From Deinococcus hopiensis KR-140 (GTDB lineage: Bacteria > Deinococcota > Deinococci > Deinococcales > Deinococcaceae), in contig CALPYF020000002.1 of the NCBI GenBank assembly GCA_943327755.2, positions 62,001 through 126,000 of the forward strand: a stretch of 64,000 nucleotides of DNA, read 5' to 3'. The position numbers and the translations under genes are program-made. Numbering within the stretch: the stretch's first letter is position 1; the number at the start of each line of letters is the position of its first letter. The notes under the pieces are model-generated. The model ran no database searches. It saw only the letters and a program-made list of their open reading frames with translations, and was not told where the DNA came from. Of this stretch, positions 1 through 14,349 are shown piece after piece.

Positions 1-1952
1 GCCGGGGCGGCCTGGGGAGCGCGGCGCGGCGTGACCAGCGTGAACGCGGCCCCCACGCACACCAGCAGCGTGCCCCACCAGATCCACGACACCAGCGGCG
101 ACTCGATCAGGCGCACGCTGGCCCACTGGCCCTTCTGGGCGTCCACGTTCGTCAGGACGAGGTACGTGTCGCCGGTCAGGCCGTAGCGCACCGCCGGGGC
201 GGGGAAGGCCGTGTCGCCGCCCTGCACGTAGGTGTTCAGCCGCGCTCCGAAGGGCCGCCCGTCGATCAGCACGCGCGCCACCACCGACTTCCCGTCGGGG
301 CGGGTCACGGTCTCCAGGGCAGTCAGGGTCAGGTCCTCGTTCAGCAGGTGCGCGGGTTTGTTCAGGTTCAGCGTGACCTGCGCGTCGCGGCGGTACGTGC
401 CGCTGAACGCCAGCCCCAGCGCCAGCACGATCAGGCCCGCGTGCGACAGGTACGCCCCGTAGCGGCGCGGCTGCGCGCGCAGCGTGCGGCCCAGCCCGCC
501 CGCCTGCCGGGCCGCACGGGCGGTCAGAAGGCCCAGGCCCAGCAGGTTGTACGCGCTGAGGGCCACCGTCGCCAGCACGCCGGGGTGCCGCACGCCCAGC
601 GCCAGCGCCAGCAGCGCCGCGCCTGCGCCCGCGATCAGCAGGGGCCGCAGCGCCCGCCACAGGCCCTGCCCGTCCGCGCGGCGCCAGGGCAGCAGCGGCC
701 CCACGCCCATCAGCAGCAGCAGGCCCAGGCCCAGCGGAATGGCGAACGCGTTGTAGAAGGCCGGGCCCACGCTGGCATCCCGACGGCCCTGCACGGCCTC
801 CACGATGGTGGGGAACAGCGTCCCTACCATCACCATCACCGCGAACACCACGAACAGCCAGTTTCCGGCCAGGAACGCGCCCTCGCGGCTCAGCGCGGCG
901 GGCGGGTCGTTGTCGTCCCGCAGGTGGGGCGCGCGCCACGCGGCCAGCAGCGTCCCGGCCAGCAGCAGGAACGCCAGGAAGCCCAAGAACACGGGCCCCA
1001 CCGGGCCGCCCGCGAAGGCGTGCACGCTCTGAACGATGCCGCTGCGGTTCAGGAAGGTCCCCAGCACGGTGCTCGCGTACGCCAGCACGATCAGCCACAC
1101 GTTCCACGACCGCATCAGGCCCCGGCGCTCCTGAATCTGGATGGAATGCAGGAACGCGGTCGTCAGCAGCCACGGAATGAAACTGGCGTTCTCCACGGGG
1201 TCCCAGGCCCAGTAGCCGCCCCAGCCGAGCGTCTCGTAACTCCACCAGCCGCCCGCCACGATCGCCGCCGTCAGGAACGCCCAGGCGACCAGCGTCCAGC
1301 GGCGCGTGACGACCACCCAGTGGTCCGACAGGCGACCCGTCACCAGCGCCGCCACCGCGTACGCGAACGGTACGCTCAGGCCCACGAAGCCCAGGTACAG
1401 CAGCACCGGGTGCACGGCCATCATCCAGTGGTTCTGCAGGGCCGGGTTCGGGCCGCGCCCGTCCGCGACCAGCGTCGCCACCGGCGTGAACGGCGATGCG
1501 ACCGTGGCGCACACGCCCACGAAGAACACCAGACTGGCGAACATTGCCGCCAGCGCCCAGGGCCGCAGCGCGTCGCGGCGCAGCGTGACACTCAGGATGA
1601 ACGCGTACCCGGCCAGCAGCCACGCCCACAGCAGGATGCTGCCCTCCAGCGCGCCCCACAGGCCCGTGACCTTCACCCAGGTCGGCGAGGCGCGCATGGA
1701 GTGCTCCGCGACGAACCGCACCGTGAAATCGTCCCGCAGCAGCGCCGCGAGCAGCACCAGCGTGCCCAGACTGACGAGCGCGAACACCGCCCAGGTGGCC
1801 CGGCGCGCGGCCTCGGTGACGCGCGGGTCGCGCCGCGCGCCGCCCAGCAGCGCCAGCAGCAGCCCCGCCACGCTGAACAGCAGCGCGCCCAGCAGGCTCA
1901 GCTGCCCCAGCGCCCCGGACGCACTGGACGAAAACGAGATCAGGTTCAGCAC
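1..1952 (-). CDS. ccmF: Cytochrome c maturation heme lyase CcmF (3' end cut by window)
   Basis: Membrane subunit of the system I cytochrome c heme ligase, which attaches heme delivered by CcmE to apocytochrome c outside the membrane. The reading frame is open from a GTG at 1952 to the left edge, about 650 residues. It shows the N-terminal part LNLISFSSSASG followed by many hydrophobic segments and the WWD-type heme-handling motif WGGYWAWDPVENASFIPW around residue 235. The GTG at 1952 is chosen because GGGAG sits five bases upstream; a GTG two codons earlier has no room for a ribosome binding site. It follows ccmE on the same strand, the normal ccm order. The C-terminus and any ccmG/ccmH genes lie outside the window. 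Confidence 0.95.
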   Translation of the reverse strand, partial: MLNLISFSSSASGALGQLSLLGALLFSVAGLLLALLGGARRDPRVTEAARRATWAVFALVSLGTLVLLAALLRDDFTVRFVAEHSMRASPTWVKVTGLWGALEGSILLWAWLLAGYAFILSVTLRRDALRPWALAAMFASLVFFVGVCATVASPFTPVATLVADGRGPNPALQNHWMMAVHPVLLYLGFVGLSVPFAYAVAALVTGRLSDHWVVVTRRWTLVAWAFLTAAIVAGGWWSYETLGWGGYWAWDPVENASFIPWLLTTAFLHSIQIQERRGLMRSWNVWLIVLAYASTVLGTFLNRSGIVQSVHAFAGGPVGPVFLGFLAFLLLAGTLLAAWRAPHLRDDNDPPAALSREGAFLAGNWLFVVFAVMVMVGTLFPTIVEAVQGRRDASVGPAFYNAFAIPLGLGLLLLMGVGPLLPWRRADGQGLWRALRPLLIAGAGAALLALALGVRHPGVLATVALSAYNLLGLGLLTARAARQAGGLGRTLRAQPRRYGAYLSHAGLIVLALGLAFSGTYRRDAQVTLNLNKPAHLLNEDLTLTALETVTRPDGKSVVARVLIDGRPFGARLNTYVQGGDTAFPAPAVRYGLTGDTYLVLTNVDAQKGQWASVRLIESPLVSWIWWGTLLVCVGAAFTLVTPRRAPQAAP

Positions 1953-2001
1953 ATTCACTCCCACCCGGACCCCGCCGCAGGGGCGCAGTCCGTTCGCAGC
2001 C

Positions 2002-2484
2002 TCAGTCGGCCGACTTGATCATGTCCTTCAGCTCGGCCTGCGTCTTCGGGACGTTGTATTCCTCGCTGTGCTTCACCACGAGGTCCGTCGCGTGGAACGT
2101 CTCGCCCTGGAACTCGCCGCGCACCACGACGCCCTGGTTCTCCTTGAAGAGATCCGTGACCGCCCCGTGGTACTGCACCGGGAAGCTCGCGCTGCCGTCC
2201 GTGACCGTGAAGCGCAGGTTCAGCGTCTGCGGGTCGTACTTCGCGGCCTTCACCAGTCCGCCGATCCGCACCGGGCGGCCCTGCAACTCGGCCTCCTGCT
2301 GCTGGTACTCGCTGGGCGTCACGAAGTACTCCAGCGACTTGTTCAGGTTCCCGAACGCGATGGTCGCCGTCAGGCCCACCAGCGCCGCCACGCCCAGCAC
2401 GACCGGCAGCGGGCTGCGCCTGCGCCGACGCGCCTGCGGCAGCGGCGTCAGGGGCGTGGGGGCGTCAGGGCCGGGCGCACTCAA
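2002..2484 (-). CDS. ccmE: Cytochrome c maturation heme chaperone CcmE
   Basis: Periplasmic heme chaperone that receives heme from CcmC and passes it to CcmF. The 160-residue protein has a basic N-terminus (RRRRR), one membrane anchor (PLPVVLGVAALVGLTATIAF, about residues 26-45) and an OB-fold domain. The heme-binding motif VVKHSEEYNVP is present, with the covalent heme histidine at about residue 139 and the tyrosine at 143. The start is TTG, and TTGA overlaps the ccmD stop codon, so translation is probably coupled. Length and residues fit the family. Confidence 0.95.
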   Translation of the reverse strand: MSAPGPDAPTPLTPLPQARRRRRSPLPVVLGVAALVGLTATIAFGNLNKSLEYFVTPSEYQQQEAELQGRPVRIGGLVKAAKYDPQTLNLRFTVTDGSASFPVQYHGAVTDLFKENQGVVVRGEFQGETFHATDLVVKHSEEYNVPKTQAELKDMIKSAD

Positions 2485-2604
2485 CGGGGGGCCTCGCTGA
2501 CGTCCTCACCGCGCACGGCGCGCAGCCGCAGCCACATCCACACCAGATACCCGATCAGGACGCTGAACGTCGCCAGATAGGACAACAGCACGTACCAGAA
2601 GTAC

Positions 2605-2612
<8 letters not shown>
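2481..2612 (-). CDS. ccmD: CcmD, small heme exporter subunit
   Basis: A 43-residue protein starting with GTG: VDKYFWYVLLSYLATFSVLI followed by GYLVWMWLRLRAVRGEDVSEAPR. It has one membrane helix with a basic juxtamembrane stretch, as CcmD proteins do; CcmD helps release holo-CcmE from CcmA/B/C. It overlaps the end of ccmC by 8 bases and the ccmE start by 4. Identification rests on size, topology and its position between ccmC and ccmE, because CcmD sequence is poorly conserved. Confidence 0.9.
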
Positions 2613-3315
<703 letters not shown>

Positions 3316-3455
3316 ATCGCTCCTATTGTGCCGTCAACGCCGGGCGGGGAACCGTGAGGGCCGCCGCGCAGCGATCGTTTCCGGCCCGCAGCATCGCGCC
3401 CCACGCATGAACCGGCAAGTGCGAGTGTCCCCGCCACGCTATCCTGCACGCACCC

Positions 3456-4157
3456 ATGCCGAGAATCCTGCCCGCCGCGCTGCTCGCGCTGAGCGCCCTG
3501 CTGCCCGCCTGCGCCCCCACCCAGACCGGCCCCCTGCCCGACCCCGCCACGTACCGCCCCGGCCCGGCGGACGTCGCCACTCTGCCCAACCTCGGCCCGG
3601 TCGGCCGCTGGATGATCACCAAGACGCTGGAACCTGCCACCTGGCTGGGCGAGCGGGTCAGCGGACGCACCCTGCGCGAACCCATCAACGTCCTGATCCT
3701 CGACCGGACCTCCACCACGCCCGAGGCCGCCACCGCCCGCCTGAACGCCGCCATGACCGCCGCCGGGTACGGCCCGAAGAACATGCACAGCGACGGCTAC
3801 AGCGGCCAGATCGGCGGGCGCCTGTACCCGCAACTGCCCCCCAGCGGCCAGGGCCTCGCGTTCAGTGACGGCCCCTGGTACGCCAGCAACCACCACGGCC
3901 GTGTCTTCGGCCCCGCCCCCGTGCAGGGCGGCTACCTGTTCAGCGCCGCCGTCAGCCGCGAGGACATGCGCTGGCTCCCGAAACCCGGCCACACCTACAG
4001 CAGCTTCATGGCGACCCGCGAGGACCTCGCCGCGCGCCTGAGCGCCACCGGCCTGTACCGCCGCGCCCCGAACGTGGACCTCGGCAACCGACTCGACACC
4101 CCCCAGGAGACCACCGGGGACCACGACGGACAGGCCGCGCTGCTCACCACCCCCTGA
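3456..4157 (+). CDS. Predicted lipoprotein, possible LssY-C-like domain
   Basis: A 233-residue protein with a lipoprotein signal peptide (LLALSALLPAC, lipobox LPAC, Cys about residue 21). The middle part, from INVLILDRTSTTPEAATARL through SNHHGRVFGP and LFSAAVSREDM, resembles the LssY C-terminal domain pattern by eye, but I would not insist on it. It lies on the opposite strand between ccmB and ccmC and so splits the ccm cluster. A TATCCT hexamer ends 10 bases before the ATG and no good ribosome binding site is visible. Function unknown. Confidence 0.75.
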   Translation: MPRILPAALLALSALLPACAPTQTGPLPDPATYRPGPADVATLPNLGPVGRWMITKTLEPATWLGERVSGRTLREPINVLILDRTSTTPEAATARLNAAMTAAGYGPKNMHSDGYSGQIGGRLYPQLPPSGQGLAFSDGPWYASNHHGRVFGPAPVQGGYLFSAAVSREDMRWLPKPGHTYSSFMATREDLAARLSATGLYRRAPNVDLGNRLDTPQETTGDHDGQAALLTTP

Positions 4158-4169
4158 GAAACGCGGTCA

Positions 4170-4210
4170 AGAGACCCCGGAGACTGTGCCGCCGGGGCCT
4201 CTCCTGTCTT
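4170..4210. terminator. Convergent hairpin terminator between the lipoprotein gene and ccmB
   Basis: AGAGACCCCGG pairs with CCGGGGCCTCT around an 11-base loop and is followed by CCTGTCTT on the plus strand. It sits between the stop codons of two convergent genes, so it may serve both. Confidence 0.7.
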
Positions 4211-4226
4211 GAGGTCACCGGTGAGC

Positions 4227-4943
4227 TCAGCCCTCGACGGCCGCCGGGAACAGCAGGGTCGCCAGGATGATCGTGCCCAGGTCGAACGCCGTCAGGAACG
4301 TCAGCCAGGTGCCGACCTCGGGATTCCAGCCACCCTCCAGCAGCAGGCGGGTGGCCTGCACGGTCGCCAGGACCGCCGGGACCAGGATCGGGAAGGCCAG
4401 GGCGGGCAGCAGTGCCTCGCGCGCGCGGAGGTTCACGGTGATGCTGCCGTAGAAGGTCGTGGCGGCCGCGAAGCCCAGCACGCCCAGCGCGGTCGTCAGG
4501 GCCAGCGCCGCCCACGGCAGGGCGCGGCCCGACGCCGTGACCGCCTCGGACGCGCCGAACAGCACCAGACCCGTCGGGACGGTCACCGCCGCGACGAGCA
4601 GCAGGGGCGGCAGCACCCCCAGCAGCTTGCCCATGTACAGCGCGCCGTGCGGCCCGGGGTACGCCAGCAACTGCTCCAGCGCCCCGGCCTCCTGCTCCTG
4701 CGCGAAGGCCCGCTGCGCGCCCACCGCCGCCGCGAGGGCCAGCGCCGTCCAGATCGCCCCGGCGGCCAGCGGCGCACTCAGGCGGGCGTCGCGGGACACC
4801 ATGCCGCCACTCAGGGCGAAGCCCAGCACCAGCAGCACGATCCCCGCGAAGAACGCCGTGGCCAGCAGCGTGTCGCGCGTGCGGCCCGCCACGCGCAAGT
4901 CCTTCGCGGCGACCGTCAGCGCCTGCCTCAGCGCGCCCTTCAC
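4227..4943 (-). CDS. ccmB: Heme exporter permease CcmB
   Basis: Membrane subunit of the CcmABC(D) complex that releases holo-CcmE. The 238 residues hold about six hydrophobic segments and the typical CcmB N-terminus (AAKDLRVAGRTRDTLLATAFF), plus QEQEAGALEQLLAYP after the second segment, which matches the conserved CcmB loop. It starts with GTG, and GTGA overlaps the ccmA stop. Confidence 0.93.
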   Translation of the reverse strand: MKGALRQALTVAAKDLRVAGRTRDTLLATAFFAGIVLLVLGFALSGGMVSRDARLSAPLAAGAIWTALALAAAVGAQRAFAQEQEAGALEQLLAYPGPHGALYMGKLLGVLPPLLLVAAVTVPTGLVLFGASEAVTASGRALPWAALALTTALGVLGFAAATTFYGSITVNLRAREALLPALAFPILVPAVLATVQATRLLLEGGWNPEVGTWLTFLTAFDLGTIILATLLFPAAVEG

Positions 4944-5596
4944 GCGGGCACCTCCTCGCGCAGCAGGCCGCCCGCGAGGCGCAGCGTGCGCGGCGCGACC
5001 ACCTGCGCCAGTGCGGGCTCGTGCGCGGCGATCAGCAGCGAGCAGCCCTGCCCGCGCAACTCCAGCAGCAGCTCCTGCACCAGCGCCCGCCCCGCGTCGT
5101 CCAGATTCGCGAAGGGTTCATCCACCAGCGTGAGCGGCCGGGCCAGCAGGTGCGCGCGGGCCAGCGCCAGCCGCTTACGCATCCCCGCTGACAGGAAGCG
5201 CGCCCGCCGCTGCGCCGCGCCCTCCAGCCCCACGCGGCGCAGCGCGCCCGGCACGTCCCCGGCCCGCGCGTGCATCCGCAGCGCGAACGCCAGATTCTCC
5301 GCCGCCGTCAGGTCCGGGTACAGCCCGCCGTCCACCGGCATGAGGTGAATCGCGTCCCGCACACCGCGGCTGTCACGCAGGTCGAAGCCCAGCACTCGCC
5401 CCTCGCCGCGCGTGGGCCTCAGCCCGGCACTCAGCAGGCGCAGCAGCGTGGTCTTCCCGGCGCCGTTCTCGCCCAGCAGCGTCACGCCCTGCCCGGCCGG
5501 GACGTCCAGCGTCACGCCGCGCAGGATCACCTCGCGGCCCAGCCTCAGCCACACGTCCCGCAGCTGCACCGCGAACGCCGTACCGGGTTCAGTCAC
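4940..5596 (-). CDS. ccmA: Heme exporter ATPase CcmA
   Basis: ABC ATPase whose hydrolysis drives release of heme-loaded CcmE. The 218-residue protein has Walker A GENGAGKTT (residues 42-50), a signature FLSAGMRKRLALARA and Walker B LTLVDEPFANLD, followed by an H-loop (AAHEPAL). The GTG start is fixed by the GTGA overlap with the ccdA stop codon. The open frame extends far upstream through ccdA, but that extension is GC-rich noise in the wrong frame of ccdA. Confidence 0.95.
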   Translation of the reverse strand: MTEPGTAFAVQLRDVWLRLGREVILRGVTLDVPAGQGVTLLGENGAGKTTLLRLLSAGLRPTRGEGRVLGFDLRDSRGVRDAIHLMPVDGGLYPDLTAAENLAFALRMHARAGDVPGALRRVGLEGAAQRRARFLSAGMRKRLALARAHLLARPLTLVDEPFANLDDAGRALVQELLLELRGQGCSLLIAAHEPALAQVVAPRTLRLAGGLLREEVPA

Positions 5597-6270
5597 AGGC
5601 GCAGCCACTCGGGCATGACCGAGAAGAAGAACGTCGCCAGCCGCGTAAACTGCCCCGTCAGCATCATCAGGCCCACCACGACCAGCAGCGCGCCCCCCAC
5701 CTTCTCGAACACCCCCGCGAAGCGGTTCAGGCTCCGCAGGTTCACGCGGTGCCACAGCGCCGCCGCCAGCAGAAAGGGCACGCTCAGGCCCAGCGTGTAC
5801 GCCGCCAGCAGGGTCACGCCGCTGCCCAGGCTGGCGCTGCTCGCCGCGAGGCTCAGGACGCTGCCCAGCGTCGGCCCCAGGCACGGACTCCAGCCGAACG
5901 CGAACGCCGCGCCCAGCGCCACCGGCCCGTACCCCCCGGCGTTCGCCAGGGCGCGCGTGTCCCGCATCAGGAACGGCAGCCGGATCAGGCCCAGCATCAC
6001 CAGCCCGAAGAAGATGATCAGCCCCGCCGACAGCTGCCCCAGCAGCGCCTTGTGCGGCGCGATCAGCGCGCCCAGGCTGCTGGCCGTCGCGCCCAGCGCG
6101 ATGAACACCAGCCCGAATCCCAGGATGAACCCCAGCGCCCGCGACCACGGCTGCCGCTCGCCGCCCAGCACCCCCAGGTAACTGGGCACCAGCGGCAGGA
6201 CGCACGGACTCAGGAACGACACCAGCCCCGCCAGGAACGCGACAGTCAGGGTCGGGGAAGCACTCGTCAT
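5593..6270 (-). CDS. ccdA: CcdA-type thiol-disulfide transporter
   Basis: Six-helix membrane protein of the DsbD/CcdA family that carries reducing equivalents across the membrane to keep apocytochrome c cysteines reduced. In 225 residues both redox cysteines sit in the expected proline motifs: FLSPCVLPLVPSYLG near residue 22 and GWSPCLGPTLG near residue 130. It is the first gene of ccdA-ccmA-ccmB and overlaps ccmA by four bases. Confidence 0.93.
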   Translation of the reverse strand: MTSASPTLTVAFLAGLVSFLSPCVLPLVPSYLGVLGGERQPWSRALGFILGFGLVFIALGATASSLGALIAPHKALLGQLSAGLIIFFGLVMLGLIRLPFLMRDTRALANAGGYGPVALGAAFAFGWSPCLGPTLGSVLSLAASSASLGSGVTLLAAYTLGLSVPFLLAAALWHRVNLRSLNRFAGVFEKVGGALLVVVGLMMLTGQFTRLATFFFSVMPEWLRL

Positions 6271-6316
6271 GCCCGGCAGTCTAGCGGCACACGCTCAGGC
6301 CGCCTGTCCCGCCGCC

Positions 6317-6454
6317 TCATGCGGATTCCGTCTGTTCCGTTGGCAACCCGGAAGGGCACCGGGTTGCCAACTCCACGCCCGGAACCCGTTTCGCTCCTGC
6401 TCGCTCTGCTCGGGTTGAAAGGCTTGCAAAGCCTTTCAACCGGATTCCGTATCA
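6317..6454. repeat. Structured repeat element, copy A, flush with a stop codon
   Basis: A 132-bp element (6320-6451) bounded by direct TCA trinucleotides and by terminal inverted repeats TGCGGATTCCG (left) and CGGATTCCGTA (right). It contains a hairpin GGCAACCCGG / CCGGGTTGCC with a 7-base loop (AAGGGCA) and a second, GGTTGAAAGGC / GCCTTTCAACC, with loop TTGCAAA. The right TCA is the TGA stop codon of the thioredoxin-like gene. It aligns in reverse complement with the element at 31626-31787 and shares its core hairpin with the element at 15244-15370. Confidence 0.8.
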
Positions 6455-6835
6455 CTCCAGCTTGCCGCTGAAGGTGCCCTCCCAGGCGTTCATGATCCGG
6501 CCGTCCTGCACCAGCAGCACCGTCGGGTAAGCCCCCACGCGCAGCTGCCGCGCGAAGGTCGTCGCGGCCTCGCCCGTCCAGGCCTGCACGCCCGCCGGGG
6601 CGGGGGAGGGGAACCCCTCGGCGTTCACGGCCCGCACCGGCAGACCCGCCGCCAGCACCGCCGACCACAGGTCGCCCAGGTCCCCGCAGTCGTGGCTGTA
6701 CACCACCACGACCTCCTGCGCCGCTGCCGTCCACGGATGCTGCGGCAGCAGTTCCCCCAGGCGCACGCGCGCCTCGGCGGTCGAGATGCCCAGGGTCAGC
6801 AGCAGGGTCAGCAGGGGAGCGCGGCGCAACCTCAT
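6452..6835 (-). CDS. Secreted thioredoxin-fold protein with one cysteine
   Basis: About 127 residues with a signal peptide (MRLRRAPLLTLLLTLGISTAEA) and a thioredoxin-like fold: VVVVYSHDCGDLGDLW at the position of the active site, then AYPTVLLVQDGRI, which carries the cis-proline and the following strand. The usual CxxC is reduced to a single Cys (HDCGDL). Being just upstream of ccdA and the ccm genes it may take part in cytochrome c thiol chemistry, but that is inference. Starts 9 or 12 bases upstream (two further ATGs) are also possible. Confidence 0.75.
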   Translation of the reverse strand: MRLRRAPLLTLLLTLGISTAEARVRLGELLPQHPWTAAAQEVVVVYSHDCGDLGDLWSAVLAAGLPVRAVNAEGFPSPAPAGVQAWTGEAATTFARQLRVGAYPTVLLVQDGRIMNAWEGTFSGKLE

Positions 6836-6902
6836 GCCCGACATCATGCCCCGCCCGCCGCCCGACTGCATGACGGCGTGGTGAGCGAGGCCTCAACAGT
6901 TC

Positions 6903-6925
6903 GCCCCCCGGCAGGTGCGGGGGGC
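6903..6925 (-). terminator. Hairpin after the penicillin-binding protein gene
   Basis: GCCCCCCG pairs with CGGGGGGC around a 7-base loop, about 30 bases after the stop codon of the PBP gene; only a weak T-rich tail (GAACTGTT) follows. Confidence 0.55.
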
Positions 6926-6955
6926 AAGGGAAGAAGGGCGGCCGTCAGGGCCGGG

Positions 6956-9310
<2,355 letters not shown>

Positions 9311-9353
9311 GCCTGCCCCCCGTCGCCTGCGCCCACCGAATTGATTGCGCCCG

Positions 9354-9731
<378 letters not shown>

Positions 9732-9863
9732 GCCGCCCATCATAGAGCAGGGCAGCGGGACACACGCCGTGACCTGCTGCCCCATCTGCACGGCGCGCCC
9801 AGCGGCACCCACACAGGGTTGAGCAGAGGCCAGACTGGCGTCGTCCGCCGGACGCCACGCGGA

Positions 9864-10925
9864 TCAGCGGCAATCCTGGCGGCTCAGCGCGCCGTCCAGC
9901 GTCGCCTGCGCCCGGTCCCAGGCTGAGCCGTCGTTCCCGAAGGCGGCCTCGGGCCGACCCGCCCGGACGGCCTGAATGAAGCCCCAGGGATCCTGCTGCG
10001 GTCGCAACGGCTCCTGCGCCGCCGGGTGAGCGGGCAGGCGGCTTCCCGCCCTGTACAGGGCCAGCTGCGCCTCAGGGCGGGTCAGGTGCAGGGCCAGTGC
10101 CTCGGCCTCGTGGGCGGCCCTGGTCCGGGCATCCACTGCGACGCCCTGGAACCCGACGATGGGCTGCCAGGATTGCGGCGCGCCAGGGGGGGTGGGCAGC
10201 GGCTGCACGCTGTACGTCACGCCTGAATTCACCAGTGCCGGGTGGTTCCACGGCCCGGTCAGGATGGCACCCAGACGGCCCTGCCCGAACGCCTCAAGGG
10301 CCTGCGCCTCGTTCAGGTTCGCGCCTGGCCCACCGACGTGGCGCAGCGCGCACCCCGCGCGGCTGACTGCTGCCGGGTCCGGCGCAGGAGCAAGCAGGTT
10401 CACCCCGAACGCCCGGAACAGCCCCGCCTGAAGGTAGGGATCGTGGGGCCCGAGTGCCACACCCGGCCCATCCGCCGCAGCGGCGCGTTCCAGATCCGCC
10501 CAGCTGCCGATCCCTCCCGGCACCAGCGCCCGGTTCACGACCAGCGCCACGGCTTCTGCCATCAGCGGCCGGGCGCGCACCACCCCGCCCACGGTCAGGG
10601 CCGCCACGCCCGCCGGATCTCCCAGGTCGTCCCCGGCCAGCGGAGCCGTCTGCGCGGCCAGACCGGGCAGCCATTCGTCCGGCACGCCCACCACCACGTC
10701 CGGACGGGCACGCGCGCCCTCCCAGCGTTCGATCAGGTCCCCGAACGCAACAGAGGTGACCCGCACCTGCACGCCCGTCTCCCGCGCGTACCCGGCGCTC
10801 TGCGCCCGCACCCACGCGAGGTCCTGACCGACATAGTGCGTCAAGACCGTCAACGTGACTGCCTGCGCCTGACCCAGCACCAGTCCGACCCCCAATCCCA
10901 CCAGCCACCGACCTCGCCTCATCAT
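9864..10925 (-). CDS. ABC transporter solute-binding protein, MalE-like (orphan)
   Basis: About 353 residues with a signal peptide (RRGRWLVGLGVGLVLGQAQA) and the layout of family 1 extracellular solute-binding proteins: VTLTVLTHYVGQDLAWVRAQ, RPDVVVGVPDEWLPGLAAQ, GAILTGPWNH and GFQGVAVDARTRAAHEAEAL. These point to a sugar or oligosaccharide ligand, but the ligand cannot be read from sequence. No permease or ATPase genes are next to it. Two consecutive ATG codons at 10925 and 10922 make the exact start uncertain by one residue. Confidence 0.85.
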   Translation of the reverse strand: MMRRGRWLVGLGVGLVLGQAQAVTLTVLTHYVGQDLAWVRAQSAGYARETGVQVRVTSVAFGDLIERWEGARARPDVVVGVPDEWLPGLAAQTAPLAGDDLGDPAGVAALTVGGVVRARPLMAEAVALVVNRALVPGGIGSWADLERAAAADGPGVALGPHDPYLQAGLFRAFGVNLLAPAPDPAAVSRAGCALRHVGGPGANLNEAQALEAFGQGRLGAILTGPWNHPALVNSGVTYSVQPLPTPPGAPQSWQPIVGFQGVAVDARTRAAHEAEALALHLTRPEAQLALYRAGSRLPAHPAAQEPLRPQQDPWGFIQAVRAGRPEAAFGNDGSAWDRAQATLDGALSRQDCR

Positions 10926-11025
10926 GTCCAGAGCAGAGCACACGCCCGTCCATAACGCACGCCGGGATGACAGCAGAGGCGGGGTGCCGTGGTCTCCCAC
11001 CGCGCCCCGCCCCCTGTGTCCCGGT

Positions 11026-13829
<2,804 letters not shown>

Positions 13830-13833
<4 letters not shown>

Positions 13834-14318
13834 GCTTGAAGCTCCTTGTACAGCAGTTGATCGAGGTGGGGGAGGGCGGCGTCCAGCTCCCAGTCCAGGC
13901 CGGGCGCGTGCAGCGGCGCCCAGCGGAACCGGAACACGTACCGGCCCTCGGCGAGGTGATCCCAGGTGCCCGGCGAACCAGCAGGCGCGGTCAGGGCGTA
14001 CGCGTGGCAGACCTGCCGCGTGAACCGCTCGGGTAGTTGCACCTCCCACAGGTAAGAGGTCAGGAAGGTGGGATGGGTCAGGCCCAGGCCGGACTCCTCG
14101 TGCAGTTCGCGCGTGGCCGCCCGTTCCGGGGTTTCCTCCGGCTCGACCCCACCCGCGACGACCTGCACGCCCGCCCCGCCATCGGGAACGTGATCGAACA
14201 CCAGCAGCTCCGGGCCGCCGGGACCGGCGCGTGTAACAAAGCACACGACCTTCTCGCGCAGCCCACGCGCTGCCGCGTCCCGCCGGGCCTCCTGTTGCGT
14301 GTCGTAGAACGTGACCAT
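13830..14318 (-). CDS. Nudix hydrolase, first gene of the valS operon
   Basis: A 162-residue Nudix protein. The Nudix box GX5EX7REUXEEXGU is intact: it opens with GGVEPEE, ends RELHEESGL and spans about residues 63-85. The preceding strand is ELLVFDHVPDGGAGVQVV. The ATG at 14318 has AGGAGGTGGGAAGG just upstream and gives the N-terminus MVTFYDTQQEARRDA. The substrate (nucleotide sugar, dinucleotide or other) is not predictable. It shares the T-box leader with valS, so its expression should rise when charged tRNA-Val falls. Confidence 0.9.
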
Positions 14319-14349
14319 CCTTCCCACCTCCTGACCGGGGAAGGGAACG

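Noticed and set aside
348..2018. 556-codon open frame on the plus strand across ccmF
   Set aside because: Its translation is a repetitive Arg/Gln/His/Ala mixture typical of the antisense of a GC-rich gene, while the minus strand gives a clear CcmF.
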